Notes: generated by a model from the letters alone, not told the origin. A DNA stretch of 64,000 bases from Artemia franciscana (GCF_032884065.1 NC_088863.1:65249702-65313701); one strand, 5' to 3'; positions 46,250 through 59,148 are shown, counted from the first letter of the stretch. Numbers and translations: made by a program.

Positions 46250-48291
46250 ACAGGAGCCAACAGCTCATATGGCACTTGTGACGAGGTGAGAAGAGCTAAG
46301 AGCCAAGAGATCATATGGCATGAGCTCTAACAAAATTCTATGAATCAATAGATTGATTTAAAAAGGAAAATAAGAGGCTTAATGCCGGTCAGGATTTAAA
46401 ATAAGAGCTCTGAGTCACGATGTCCTTCTAAATATCAAACTTCATTAAGATCCGATCACCCACTCGTAAGTTATAAATACCTAATTTTTTGTAATTTTTC
46501 CTCTCCCTTTAGCCCCCCCCCCCAGATGGTCAAATCTGGGAAAACAACTTTATCAAGTCAAACTGTGCAGCTCCCTGACACGCCTACCAATTTTCATCGT
46601 CCTAGCACGTCCAGAAGCACCAAACTCTCCAAATCCCTGAACCCCTCCCCCCCAACTCCTCCAAAGAAAGCGAATCCAGTACGATTTTGTCAATCACGTA
46701 TCAAGGACATTTGTTTATTCTATCCACCAAGCTTCATCCTGATTCCTCCACTCCAAGTGTTTTTCCATGATTTCCCCCTCCAACTCCCCCCAATGTCAAA
46801 AGATCTGGTCGGAAATTGAAATAAGAGCTCTGAGACATGGATTCCATGTCTCATAAGATAAAAATACCCCAAGTTTCACGTTTTCCCAGAATTCCGGTTT
46901 CCCCCTCCAACTCCCCCGTAAGATCCAATCACTCCTTCGTAAGTTAAAAATACGTAATTTTTTCTTATTTTAAGAATTAGCCCTCCCCCGCCAATAGAGT
47001 GGATCCGTTCCAATTATTTAAATCACGTATGTAAGACTTCTGCTTTTTTTCCCAACAAGTTTCATCCCGATCCCTCCAATCTAGGTGTTTTCCATGATTT
47101 TAGGTTTCCCCACCCCTAACTTCCCCCAATGTCACCAGATCTGGTCAGGATTTAAAATAAGAGCTTTGAGACACGATATCCTTCTAAATATCAAATTTCA
47201 TTGAGATCCGATCACCTTTTCGTAAGTTAAAAATACCTCATTTTTTATAATTTTTCAGAATTAATCCATCCCCCAGCTACCCAAAAGAGACCAGATCCGT
47301 TCCGGTTATGTCAATCATGTATAAAGGACTTGTGCTTGTCTTTCCCACCAAGTTTCATCCCGATCCCTGCACTCTAAGTGTTTTCCAAGTTTTAGGTTCC
47401 CCCTCCCAACTCCCCCCAATGTCACCAGATCCGATCACCCGTTCGTAAGTTAAAAATACCTCATGTTTTCTAATTTTTTAGAAATAACCCCCCCCCCCCA
47501 TTACCCCAAAGAGAGTGGATCTGTTCCTTTTATGTTAATCATGTATCTAGGACTTGTGTTTATTTTTCCCATCAAGTTTCATCACGATCCCTCCACTCTA
47601 AATGTTTTCCATGTTTTAGGTTTTACCCCTCCCAACCCCCCCCCCCCAATTTCATCAGATCTGGTCGGGATTTAAAATAAGAGCTCTAAGACACGATATC
47701 CTTCAAAACATCAAATTTCATTGAGATCTGATCACCCGTTCGCAAGTTAAAAATACCTCATTTTTTTTAATTTTTTAGAATTACCCCCCCCCCTAGCTAC
47801 CCCAAAGAGAGCGGATCCGTTCCGATTATATCAATCATGTATCTGGGACTTGTGCTTATTTTTCCCATCAAGTTTCATCCCGATCCCTCCACTCTAAGTG
47901 TTTTCCAAGATTTTAGGTTTCCCCTCCAACTCCCCCCAATGTCATCAGATCCGGTCAGGATTTAAAATAAGAGCTTTGAGACACAATATCATTCCAAAAA
48001 TGAAATTTCATTAAGATCCCATCACCCGCTCATAAGTTAAAAATACTTCATTTTTTCTATTTTTTTCAAATTAACCGGCCCCCACTCCTCCCTCCCCGAA
48101 TGGTCAAATCGGAAAAACAACTATTTTTTATTTAATCTGGTCCGGTCCCTGATACGCTTGTCAAATTTCATCGTCCTAGCTTACCTGGAAGTGCCTAAAG
48201 TCGCAAAACCGGGACCGACAGACAGACCGACAGACCGACAGAATTTGCGATTGCTACATGTCACTTGGTTAATACCAAGTGCCATAAAAAA
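46250..48291 (+). mobile_element. Tandem-repeat element, copy D (TATGGCACTTG family)
   Basis: About 2.0 kb, same orientation as copy A. TATGGCACTTG is at 46268-46278 and CAAGTGCCATA at 48276-48286, with the CACTTGGT/ACCAAGTG hairpin. About five to six units are present. One junction near 46850-46930 shows a unit deleted from the middle of one repeat to another. The head module (46510-46640) and tail module (48100-48200) are both present. Confidence 0.8.
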
Positions 48292-48433
48292 GAATAAAGA
48301 TCCTCCAGAGCCATTGCTGGCGCATAGGACGTCGAATCGACGTTTCAGTTGCTGGGTGTTTTTACAGGAACAAGTAGCAAGCTTGTCACCCAAAATTTAC
48401 TATTACTACTTTTACTATAGTAATATAACATAA

Positions 48434-49116
<683 letters not shown>

Positions 49117-49195
49117 ACCACCAATCCAACAACAAAAGAGAGAATAATGAGAACTTTTTTCCTAAGACAGTGAACCAACAAAACCTATTTGAATA

Positions 49196-49226
49196 TTTCG
49201 GCCCTGTATCTAAGGGCCGTCTTCAG
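49196..49226 (-). ncRNA. Hammerhead-ribozyme-like core, inverted copy
   Basis: On the minus strand: CTGAAGA (49226-49220), one base, stem GGCCC/GGGCC with a short loop, then GAAA (49199-49196). It fits the CUGANGA-stem II-GAAA core. Stems I and III and the cleavage site were not established. Confidence 0.4.
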
Positions 49227-49681
49227 CAAAGAAAAAATAAAAAACAATAAAACACTTACAATAAAAGTTCTCAGTTAAAAATTGATTTGTTTTTATTTTA
49301 AAATAGCCTTGGCATCATTACTTCTTAACGAAAAGTTCAGCCAAGACTGTCTGATAAAAGCTAACATTTTAAAAGATAAAAAGGTTCATTCATTTCACTA
49401 ACTGTATTTATTAAAAATTGGAATGATTTCCTTTTGCGATATTTGCCTTCTCTGCAGCTAATCTGATAGTTCTTTTGATATTGGGCTTGTTTTTGTTCGT
49501 TCCTATTTTTGTTTTATTTTGAATTAGATTATTTTCTATAATTAATTTTGTTTACATAGGGTTGAGTGTGTATTCACCCAAGTCTCTATTTTTTCTATTC
49601 AAATGATATATTCAAATAGGTTTTGTTGGTTCACTGTCTTGGGAAAAAAGTCCTCATTATTCTCTCTTTTGTTGTTTTATT

Positions 49682-50047
49682 ATGGAAAGGCAGTGTGGTC
49701 TTCGTCATTATTTACGTCACGTTTATAGGGAGCATTTGACCAAAGATATTTTTCATTTTATTAGTTTAGGGAAAAAACACGCGAACATTATCAATCAACA
49801 AACGTTTCTGAAATCCTGCAGAAGGAATAAAATTATTCCTAAGTCCTTAAGGCATAAATTTCACTTAAATACTTTACGAGAGTCACCGTTCACACATAAA
49901 CTACATCTAAAAACGTTGAATCATATTATTAAGGACAAAAAACACAGAAGACGTATAATTTCCTCAGAACGAAAATCACTCGAAAATTTTCTGTCACAGA
50001 GCTTGTCCACTGATGATTTTTTGCAGATTTTACAACTTTTATTGTAA
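49682..50047 (+). pseudogene. Penelope-like ORF, N-terminal region only
   Basis: 121 codons from ATG to TAA. The product has FLKSCRRNKIIPKSLRHKFH (about residues 41-60), matching the F-L-K-K-C-R-x-N-x-x-I-P-K-x-x-R block near the N-terminus of Penelope-type proteins. A basic helix-rich stretch follows, ending in SLSTDDFLQILQLLL. The stop lies in TTGTAAGTG, which could also be a splice donor. The catalytic domains are absent, and the hammerhead-like region follows after 30 bp. Confidence 0.5.
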
Positions 50048-50078
50048 GTGTTTTATTGTTTTTTTTATTTTTTCTTTG

Positions 50079-50109
50079 CTGAAGACGGCCCTTAAATATA
50101 GGGCCGAAA
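50079..50109 (+). ncRNA. Hammerhead-ribozyme-like core, forward copy
   Basis: CTGAAGA (50079-50085), one base, stem GGCCC (50087-50091) / GGGCC (50101-50105) with a 9-nt loop, then GAAA (50106-50109). Identical stem to the inverted copy at 49196-49226. Self-cleavage is not shown by this core alone. Confidence 0.42.
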
Positions 50110-50294
50110 TATTCAAATAGGTTTTGTTGGTTCACTGTCTTGGGAAAAAAGTCCTCATTATTCTCTCTTTTGTTGTTGTATTATGGAAAGGCAGTGTGGT
50201 CTTCGTCATTATTTATGAACCACTGATCCTTCTATATAATAGCTGAAGTTCTATTATAGACAACTGTGCACAATTTTTCCAAGCTTTAACCGCA

Positions 50295-53200
50295 TCCTCT
50301 ACTCATATGAAGCGTTAAAATAAATGTCTATGTTGCCGTTGGTTTTGTAGGACTACCTGTATCACCCCCATACAGCCTTACTGGTTCTTGAACGGGAGGC
50401 TCAATATGCGTATAGTGTTTTTGGTAATTCTAAATCAATTGACCATATCAGAATTTTCACACAATAGCTTTTTGGCCTTCTTTTGGCTAGAAATATTGTT
50501 TTGCATCACAAAATGACTGAAAACGTTAATTTACTGTTGGACGGTTTTCTTCGTTAAAATACATATTTATGTTAACTGTTCTTTTTATACGACTACCTGC
50601 ACCTTTAGAAGAAACCAATGCCCCACCGTAAGGTATTACTTCCTCTGAAACAGGAGGCCCAATGCGCGTATAGTTTTTTCACTAATTCTAAAGCAATTGA
50701 CTATCTCAGAATTTTCACACCGGAGCTTCTAGGTATTCTTTCAGCTAGAACCATTGTTTTGCATCAATAAATGCTTGAAAATGTTTCTTTGCTGTGGGAC
50801 AATCTTTTCGGTCAAAATAAATATCTATGTTAACCCTTTATTTTGTAGGACTAACTGCATCTTTATAAACGAATACAACACTGTACAGAATCACTGATCC
50901 TCTAGTACCCCTCAGAAAAACTTATAACAAATTTTGATACTTTTTTTAATAAAGTGACATCTAATTCCTCTTCCTTCACTTCTGAACTCGGCTACAGAAG
51001 TTCCACCTTCGATTCTGCAGTCTTCCATCCTGGTTCCACCGATTCCAGTTTCCACTATCCCCCTTCGATTCCAACTCCAAATCTGGCTCCAGTTGTGTCA
51101 CCTCCAAATTTCACACTTTTGCCCTCTGATTCCATATTCCGATCCCGTTAATTCCGCTCCAAGTTCTAACGATTCCAAGGTTTTATATGTGACTGCCTCC
51201 GTGGTAATCTATGGCTAGCAAACAACACCCTTCTGGCACACATTATCACGCCTAAGTAGTTTTCACCGTTTTTGCCTCAAAAATAAATTTATATCCTAAA
51301 AGTTGACAATTGTTTTTATTTGAAACTGTTGTGTGTTGATTTTTCTCTTCGTGAAACTTGTACACTGATTTTCTCTTTGTGGAACTGATTTTGTTCATTG
51401 AGCTTGTTGCATGTGGATTTTGTTCATAGAACTTATTTTGTGCTGATTTTTACTCATGAAACTTGTTTCGTGTCGATTTTTCTCTTCGTGAAGGCTGTAC
51501 ATTGATTTTTCTCTCGTCAAAAACTTATTTTGCTCATGGAACTCCTTACGTGTTGATTTTGGTTCCTGGAACCTATTGCGCGCTGAAATTTTTGTTCGTG
51601 AAACTTGTTTCATATTGATTTTTCTCACGGTGAAACTTGTATATTGATTTTCCTCCTCGTAAAACTGATTTTCTTCATTGAACTTATTGCGAGCATATTT
51701 TTGTTTGTGCTACTTGTTGTGTGCAGATCTTTATTTGTAAAACTTGTTTGATCTTGATTTTTCTCTTCGAGAAATTTTTACATTGATATTTCCCCTTGTC
51801 AAATTGATTATGCTGATGGAACTTGTTGCGTGCTGATTTTTTTCGTTGATTTTCTCTTCGTGAAACTTTTATGTTAATTTTTCTCGGAAAATTGGTTTTG
51901 TTTGTGGAACCTTTTGTGTGTTGATTTTTCTTCGTGAAAGTTGTTGCATGTTGATTTTCCTCTTCATGAAACTTATACATTAATTATTCTTCTCGTAAGA
52001 CTTATTTTGTTCAAAAACCGTGTTGCATGCTTATATTCTGTTCATAGAGCTGGCTGTTTCCTGGTTTTGTTTGTAAACTTTGTTGCATGTTGATTTTTTT
52101 CCAGAAACTTATACATTTTTTTCTTTAATCGTGAAACTGGTTGTGTTCGTGGAACTTTTTTTGGGGGGAATCTGGTGATTTTTTATTTGGGGAATCTGTT
52201 GTGTGCTGATTTTTGTTCGTGAAACATGTTGCATGTTCATTTTGCTCTTCGTGAAACTTCTATATATATTTTTCTCCTCATGAAACCGTTTATGTTGATG
52301 GAAGTTGTTGCATGTTGATTTTGTTCAGCGTGCTAATTTTTGTTACTAAGACTTCTTGCTTGTTGATTTTTTCTTAGTGAAACTTTCACATTCATTTTTT
52401 CCTAGTGAAACCGATTTTGTTCATGGAACTTATTGTGCGCTGATTTTTGTTTGTGGAGCCTTTTTCTTGCAGATTTTTGTTCGTGAACCTTATTGCATGT
52501 TGTTTTTTATTGTCGTGAAACTTGTAAATTTATTTATTTTTCTCTTGAAACTGATTTTATTCATAAGACTATTGCATGCTTCTTGTGGTTTGCGGAACTT
52601 CTTGCGTGCTGCTTTTTGTTCGTAAAACTTGTTTAATGTTGATTTTTTCTCCTCATGAAACAGATTCTGTTCTTGGAGCTTGTTGCGTTTTGATTTTTTT
52701 TGTGGAGCGTGTCCTGTGCTGATTTTGTTCCTGAAACTTGATGCATGTTGAATTTTCTCTTCGTGAAACTTGTATATTGATTTCTCCCCTCGTGAGACTG
52801 ATTCTGTTCATGGAAATTGTTGCGTGCTGATTTTTTTTTGTGAAATTTGTTGCTTGTTGATGTTTCTCTTTGTGAAACTTATTGATTTTTTCCCCCTTGG
52901 AACTTACTGTGTGCTGTTATTTGTTTGTGGAATGTGCTGCGTGCTGATTTTTCTTCAAAATACCTGTTATACGTTAACTTTTCTTTTCGTTAAAGTTGTA
53001 AACAGATTTTTCCTCCTCGTGAAACTAATTTTGTTCACTGAGCTTGCTGATTTTGTGCTCTTGGAACTTCTTGCGTGCTGATTTTTCGTGAAAACTTGTT
53101 ACATTTTTATTTTTCTCTTCGTAATTCTTGTACGGTGATTTTCTCATCGTGAAACTGATTTCACCCCAGGACCTAACCTAATTTTCTTTAAGTTACATAA

Positions 53201-55339
53201 ACAAAATCAATTTTACAAGGAGAAAATCAATGTACATGTTTCACGAAGAGAAAACATCAATCTGCAACAAGTTTCACGAAGAAAATCAGGACGCAGCGAG
53301 TTCTGCGTGCAAAAGAAATTAGGAAGCAACGAGTTCCCTTATGAAATTTATTTTCAAGAGGATATAAATCAATATATAAGTCCCGCAAAGGGAAAAAAAC
53401 AACGTGCAGTAAGTACCATGACCTAAAAAAATCACCACACACTTAGTTGCATAAACAAAATCTGTTTGACGAGGAATAAAAATCAATGTAAAAGTTTCCC
53501 GAAGAGGCAAAGAGCAAAATCAGGACGCAGGAAGTTCCACAAACAAAAAAATTAGTACTTGGCGAGGTCCTTGATTAAAATCAGCTTCGCAAGGAGGAAA
53601 ATCAACAGACAAGTCTCACAAAGTGAAAAAAAACATGCAAAAAGTTTAACGAACAAAAATCAAGACTTAGCAAGTTTCACGAACGAAAAAGAACAGCACG
53701 CAATGAATTCCATAGGCAAAATCAGTTTCAAGAGGAAAAAAATCAGTAAAAAAGTTTCATGAAGAGAAAAATCAACTTGCAACAAATTTCACGAAGAAGA
53801 ATCAGCACGTAACAACTTCCGCGAATAAAAATTAGCATGACACAAGTTCCATAAACAAAATCAATTTCACAAAGAGAGAAATCGATAAACAAGTTTGACA
53901 GAGAGAAAAATCAATACACAACAGGTTTCAAGAACAAAAATGAGCACAAGCTCCGAAAAGAAAAATAAATGTACAAGTTTTAGGATGAAAAAATCAAAAT
54001 GCAACAAGTTTCACGAACAAAGAAAAAGCCAGTACGTAATGAGTGATAGAAACAAAAATCAAGAAGAAAAAATTTCCATGAATAATATCAGTTTTTTAAA
54101 TGAGAAAAATCAATGTACAAGTTTCACGAAGAAAAAAATCAACTTGTAACAAATTTGGAAAACAATAATGAGCACGCAATAAGTTTCATGAAAAAAATTA
54201 ATATGTAACAAGTTCTATGAACAATTTCAGGTCCACGAACAAAATCAGTTTCACGAAGAGGAAAATCAACATGCAACAAGTTTCAAGAAAGAAATAAACC
54301 CACAACAAATTCAAATAAAAACAATATTTGGTTTTAATTTTGAATTTATTTTCGAGGGAGAAAAGGATAAAAAACCCTTAGGGGTGATAATGTGTTCCGA
54401 AAAGGTGTCATTTTCCAGCTGTAGATGACCACAGAGGCAGCCGCATATAAATCTTGGAATCGTTGGAGCTTGGAGTGGAGCTGACGGGATCAGGGCTTTG
54501 GAATGGGAAGGCAGAAGTGGGAAATCAGAAATGACGCAACCAGAGCCACATTTGGAGTTGGAATCGGAAGGGGTATAGTGGGAACTGTACCCGATTGAAC
54601 TGAGATTGAAGCCAGCAGAATTGAAGGTTGAACCGTTTTAACCGGAATCAGAAGTGGGGGAAGTGGGATTAGAGATCTCTATTAAAAAAGAATCTAAAAA
54701 TATCTTGTGAATGATAAAGGGTACCAGAGAGGCACTAATGATTTACTGTGGTGCATTCGTTTCAAAAGTTGCAGGTAGTCGTTCAAAACGAAGGGTTGAC
54801 ATCGATATTTATTTTTGCCAAAAAGACCATTCCAAAGCAAACCGGCGGTTTGAAGCACTTTGTGGGGCAAATCAACAATCTAGCCAAAAGAATGCTAAAA
54901 AGCTATTCTGTGAAAATTCTGAGATAATTAATTGATTTAGAATCGGTGAAAAACCTCTACACGTATTGAGCCTCCTGTTTCAGGGGCAGTACTGTCGTAT
55001 GGTGGGGCATTGGTTTTCAAAGGTGCAGGTAGTCCTACAAAATAATGGCTAAGATAGACATTCATTTTAGCCAAAATGACTGTCCAACAGCAAAGCTGTG
55101 TTTTCAGTCATTGGTTGCAAAAGAGTAATTTTAGCTAAAAGAAGGCCAAATTACTATTGTGTGAAAATTCTGAGATGTTAAATTGATTTAGAATTACCGG
55201 TAAAATTATATGCTTATTAGGCCTCCTATTGCGGAGCCAGTAAAAATGTACGGTGGATAATTAGCTTCTGAAGGTATGGGTAGTCCTATGAAGTAAAAGG
55301 CACTATAGATATTTATTTTGACGCTTCATATGAGTAGAT
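50295..55339. mobile_element. Giant foldback element, about 5 kb
   Basis: The two halves are reverse complements, centred near 53190. The outer ends are CTACTCATATGAAGCG (about 50296) and its inverse CGCTTCATATGAGTAG (about 55322-55337). Layers from outside in: a ~245-bp repeat (units at about 50340, 50585 and 50835; inverse at about 54800-55300), a serine/proline-like spacer (50960-51290; inverse 54400-54690), and a long minisatellite (51310-53180; inverse 53200-54330). Similarity between arms looks like 70-80 percent. No protein is recognisable. The architecture resembles Drosophila FB elements, but I do not claim homology. Confidence 0.72.
51310..54330. repeat. Inverted minisatellite core of the foldback element
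   Basis: The left half repeats GTGAAACTTGTTGCGTGCTG / ATTTTTGTTCGTGGAACTTG-like motifs, with higher-order grouping of roughly 100-190 bp. The right half carries their reverse complement (AACAAGTTTCACGAACAAAA). The switch falls at about 53170-53210. Open frames in it (51395-51980 minus, 52356-53081 plus, 53559-54149 plus) are translations of the repeat. Confidence 0.8.
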
Positions 55340-55499
55340 TACTTGGTAATCTACTCGGTAATATTACTCGGTTGAAGTATCATGTGATTTACAAGGTAGT
55401 ACAGTAAAGGTCATGTTTAATTATCAATAGAATCATCATCATCCCATGGCCTGCACAATCACTTTGCCATATTTTGGTCATCATTGTACATCTCTTGCT
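55340..55499. other. Unassigned sequence right of the foldback element
   Basis: Begins with a small local repeat (TTACTTGGTAATCTACTCGGTA). I see no supported gene. Confidence 0.3.
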
Positions 55500-55860
55500 T
55501 CTTCAGCAACTCTAGACCGTCATGACTAGTCGAAAATCCATCAAGCGTTTTTTACCGTGTCGGTAAATTTCAATTCTGGATAAAATAAGCCTCCTTTTCT
55601 ATTACCTTTTCCGGTTGCTTCAAAAAAAGAATATCGAATCTTTGTAGGTATGCAGTGGCGCTGAAATTTGCCATTCCCCTTAGGGGCTACGCTAGAATTG
55701 CTCGCTAGGGTCCTCTTGGAATTGGTTTCTATTCCCCGGGGGGAATTAGTTTCTATTCCCCGGGTGGAATTGGAAGCTAGGGGAGTCGCTGGAAATGCTC
55801 CCTAAACGATGGGTCGAACCACTACAGAATGCTGTCAAAACTCCCTAAGGGATGGGTCAA
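55500..55860 (+). repeat. ~720-bp repeat family, partial copy left of the Helitron nest
   Basis: Shares CTGTGTCGGTA..TTCAATTCTGGATAAAA, GGCGCTGAAATTTG and AATTGCTCGCTAGGG-type words with 61430-61720. The copy is cut at about 55860, where A-rich Helitron sequence starts. Confidence 0.65.
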
Positions 55861-55861
55861 A

Positions 55862-58060
55862 AGAAAACAACTAAAAAAGAAAAAAAGAAAAGAAGAAACT
55901 AAGAAAAGAAAAAACTAAAAAAGAAAAAACTAAAATAAGAAAAACTAAAAAAAAAGAAAAACTAAAAAGAAAAATCTAAAAAAGAAAAAACAAAAAGAGA
56001 AAACTAAAAAGAGACAAAAAGACAAAACTAAAGAAAAGAAAAAAAAACAAAGAAAATTAAAAGAAAGAAAAACGCTAAGAGAAAAAAAAAGAAAAAAGAA
56101 AAAATAACTAAAAAATAAAAAATTAAATAAATGAAATAGGGAAAAAAACTAAAAAGAAAAAAAAAAAAAACTAAAAAAACTAAAATTAAAAAACCAAATA
56201 ATGTAAAAAACTAAATAAGCTAAAAAGAAAAAAAAAGAAAAATTTAAAAACAAAAAAAGCTAAAAAGAAAAATGAAAAAACCTAAGAAAGAAAAAACTAA
56301 AAACAAGGAAAAAATAAAACAAAGTAAAAAGGAAAAAAATAAAAAAAAACTACATGACGTCATATTCAATATGACGTAAAAAAAAACGAAAAAAAGGAAA
56401 AAACTGAAAAAAATATCAAAATCTATAAATGACGTCATGTTCGCAACGTGAAACCAGGCTTGCGGCTGATAGAGATAGCAAAAAAGAAGGCGTGTCGCTG
56501 TATTAAAAAAGCAATGCGTGTATAATTATCCTATAATGTCACCAAAAAGGGAACACCAGGAGGAAACACCAGAGCAATGCAAAACCAGGCCTGCAGCTCA
56601 AAGAGAAAGGGCCAGACTAGGAATGTCCAATTTACCTCATCAATTCAATCCAAAAATGACATAGCGCTGGCGCTTGCGTCGTCCGAAATAGCCACAACGT
56701 TGCTGCTTGGTGAAGGAACTGCTCATTCCACTTTGAACTTGCCTCTGAATATGCACTCTACAGAAACTCCCACGTGCAACATTTCCAGTTCATCTGGGAT
56801 AGGTAAAGTATTGCAATAATGCAACTTTATTGTTTGGGACGAGTGCACAATTGCACACAAAAATCGCTCGAGGCTCTTCACCGATCATTGCAAGATTTGC
56901 GAGGTAGTTCCAAACCCTTTGGCAGCACATTAATATTGCTTTCCGGAGATTTCAGGCAAACATTACCTGTTATTCCTAGATCGACACCTGCAGACGAAAT
57001 GGATGCTTGCCTTAAAAATTTTAATTTATGGGTACACGTATAGAAATTAAAATTAACTACAAATATGTGTGTCCGATTGGAAAACGATCACTCTCCTGAA
57101 ATATTTTCAGATCAATTGCTGGAAATTGGAAACGGTCAAAAAAATGAATTGGTTGAAAAGGTATTTCCGAATATTCTAACCAATTACAAAAATCATAAAT
57201 TGCTAAGTGAACGAGTGATTCTGGCAGCCAAGAACAAAGAAATCCACGAAATCAACAATATTATTCTGTCCAAGATTCGAGACCAGGCAGTCATTTACAA
57301 GTCAGTCAACACAGTTCTGGAATCAAATGAGGCGGTTAACTATCCATCAGAATTTTTAAATTCCCTGGATCTCCAGGGGATCTCTAGGCGTACCAATAAC
57401 ACTGTTGAGCAAACATTAACCCACCAATTCTTTGCAACGGCACGCAACTTGCCGTAAAAAAAACAATGGAAAATGTAATAGAGGCAACAATCTTGACAGG
57501 GCGTTCGGAGGGTGAGGCTTTTGCTATTCCTCGCATTTCCATGATTCCAACGGATCTGCCTTTTCAATTTGAAAGATTGTAATTCTCAATTCGATTAGCA
57601 TTTGCAATCAACAAAACTCAAGGGCAATCATTAGAAAAATGTTGTATAGATCTTAATGCAGATTGTTTTTCCCTTGGACAATTATATGTTGCATGTTTTA
57701 GAGTCAGGAAACCGGAGGGTCTATTTATATGCACAGATAATTGGACTGCGAAGAATGGTATATATCCACAAGTTTTACGCAGTTCAATATTAGCACTTGC
57801 ATACGTGTTGCCCTATGGGGGGGGTACGCTTTTGGCTCAGAGAGAAATTATCAAAAGAAAGCGTGTCGATGTATTAAAAGAGCAACGCGAAACCTGGCTT
57901 GCGGCTGAAAGCGAAAATCAAAAAAGAGTACGTGTTGAGGAATTACCAGAGTATATCAGAGGAATTACCAGTTGTATATCCGTAAGTTTTACGCAGTTAA
58001 AAATTAGCACCTTGCAGAAGTGTTGCTGGGGCACGTTCCGAAAAAAATAAAAAGTACAGA
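55862..58060 (+). mobile_element. Helitron H2 fragment with helicase remnant
   Basis: A-rich low-complexity sequence (55862-56340) leads to TGACGTCA words (56354 and 56431), an LAAD-type stretch near 56455, then the helicase pseudogene (56640-57790). A second helicase-tail copy ends near 58010. The 5' TC and 3' CTRR ends were not located, so the boundaries are approximate. Confidence 0.6.
56640..57790 (+). pseudogene. Helitron Pif1-like helicase remnant
   Basis: Helicase half of a Helitron Rep-Hel protein. Blocks in order: ALASSEIATTLLLGEGTAHS, LPLNMHSTETPTCNISSSSG, an I-V-W-D-E Walker B box (about 56830, shifted frame), SLEALHRSLQDLRGSSKPFG, LSGDFRQTLPVIPRSTPADE (56942-57000), then TTNMCVRLENDHSPEIFSDQ. 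After an internal deletion, LVEKVFPNILTNYKNH and LAAKNKEIHEINNII follow, and NYPSEFLNSLDLQG. Near 57600-57760 come a TQGQSLE block and a GQLYVACxRV-like block. The Walker A part and the Rep domain are missing, and stops interrupt it. Confidence 0.8.
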
Positions 58061-58376
58061 AGAAAAATAAAAGAAAGGAAGAAGAAAAAACTATAAAAAC
58101 TAAAAAGGGGTAAACAACTAAAAAAAATAAAAGGAAAAAAAGAACAAACTAAAAAAACTAAAAACCTAAATTTAAACTAAAAAAGAAAAAAATTAAAATT
58201 AAAAAACAAGGGATTAAAGGAATTTAAAAACGTTAAAAAAGAAAAATTAAGCTTTGAAGCTTGATGGATATCATTGTTAGAAATTGTACTTGCTTTAATA
58301 ATCGAATATCTTTGAAAAACAGCAATAGAACACAAGGGACAATGAAAATCCCTGTATCCCATCTGTGAATATAGAA

Positions 58377-58378
<2 letters not shown>

Positions 58379-58462
<84 letters not shown>
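58379..58462. repeat. (TA)n microsatellite
   Basis: About 84 bp of TA next to the helicase tail, the same placement as in Helitron H1. Confidence 0.95.
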
Positions 58463-58465
<3 letters not shown>

Positions 58466-59140
58466 TTTAACTACGTAAAACTTGCGAATATACAACATTC
58501 TTCACTGTCCCATAGTCTGTGCATATGCATAAATTGTCAGGTTTACCGACTCTTGAACATGCAACATATAATTGCCCATGGGAAAACTATCCGTATTCAG
58601 ATCTATACCCTATTTTTCTAATGACTGCCCTTGAACCTTTTTGATTGTGATTGCTAATCAAATACTCCCTGTATCCCCGTCTTCATTTATATATCCCTCT
58701 GTGCCCTTCAGGCGTCCCCGTTGTAGTTGTGTCCCTGTGTACCGATAGTCATTTATATTTCCTGTGTCCCGGTGTCCCGGTCGTCATTTATGTCTCGGTG
58801 TCTTGGTCAGTAGTTTCTCTTTGACTGTTCCGGTCGTCAACCATATTCCCTGTGTCCCGGTCGTCTGTTTTACCCCGGTGTCCCGGTCGTCATTCATATT
58901 CCCTTTGTCCCGGTCGTCATTTGTATCCCGGTATCCCGGTCCGTGATTTCTCTTTGAGTGTCCCGGTCGTCATTTATATTCCTTATGTCCCTGTGTCCCG
59001 GTCGTCATTTGTGTCCCGGTGTCCCATTCTGTAACGTCATAAGGTCTGCAATGGCTCTGGTGGTGCAGCCAGTTGGGAAAGTCTAACTTTTCCTGAGGCG
59101 CAACACATTCCCATTGTTTAACAATTAAATTTCAAGACCT
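58462..59140 (-). mobile_element. Helitron H3 fragment, minus strand
   Basis: The minus strand carries the helicase C-terminal tail (about 58660-58465, ending [10 protein letters not shown]) and the GTCCCGGTCGTCATTTATAT minisatellite (58690-59035). Ends not located. Opposite in direction to H2. Confidence 0.6.
58690..59035 (-). repeat. Helitron-internal minisatellite (GTCCCGGTCGTCATTTATAT)
   Basis: About a dozen irregular units of 25-50 bp built from TGTCCCGGTCGTCATTTATA, TTCCCTGTGTCCCGG and TTTCTCTTTGAGTGTCC. Inverse of the block in H1 at 26860-27470. Confidence 0.8.
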
Positions 59141-59148
59141 TGCAATTT

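Larger units (their letters stand above)
49117..50218 (+). mobile_element. Rearranged Penelope-like element fragment
   Basis: A ~145-bp segment at about 49117-49265 (inverse) and 50045-50195 (forward) forms an inverted repeat carrying the hammerhead-like motif. In addition, 49610-49718 and 50110-50218 are direct copies (AATAGGTTTTGTTGGTTCAC ... ATGGAAAGGCAGTGTGGTC). Between them lies an open frame resembling the Penelope ORF N-terminus. Partial tandem and inverted arrangement with hammerhead motifs in the terminal (pseudo-LTR) regions is typical of Penelope-like elements. No RT or GIY-YIG domain is present. Confidence 0.6.

Noticed and set aside
52356..53081. Apparent small membrane proteins at 52356-53081 and 53257-53510
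   Set aside because: They are read from the inverted minisatellite of the foldback element. The opposite strand is equally open.
55860..56440. K/N-rich and F/L-rich frames in A- or T-rich zones (55860-56440, 59564-60445, 26821-27359)
   Set aside because: Low-complexity sequence and Helitron minisatellite. No domain, and the frames follow the repeat composition.
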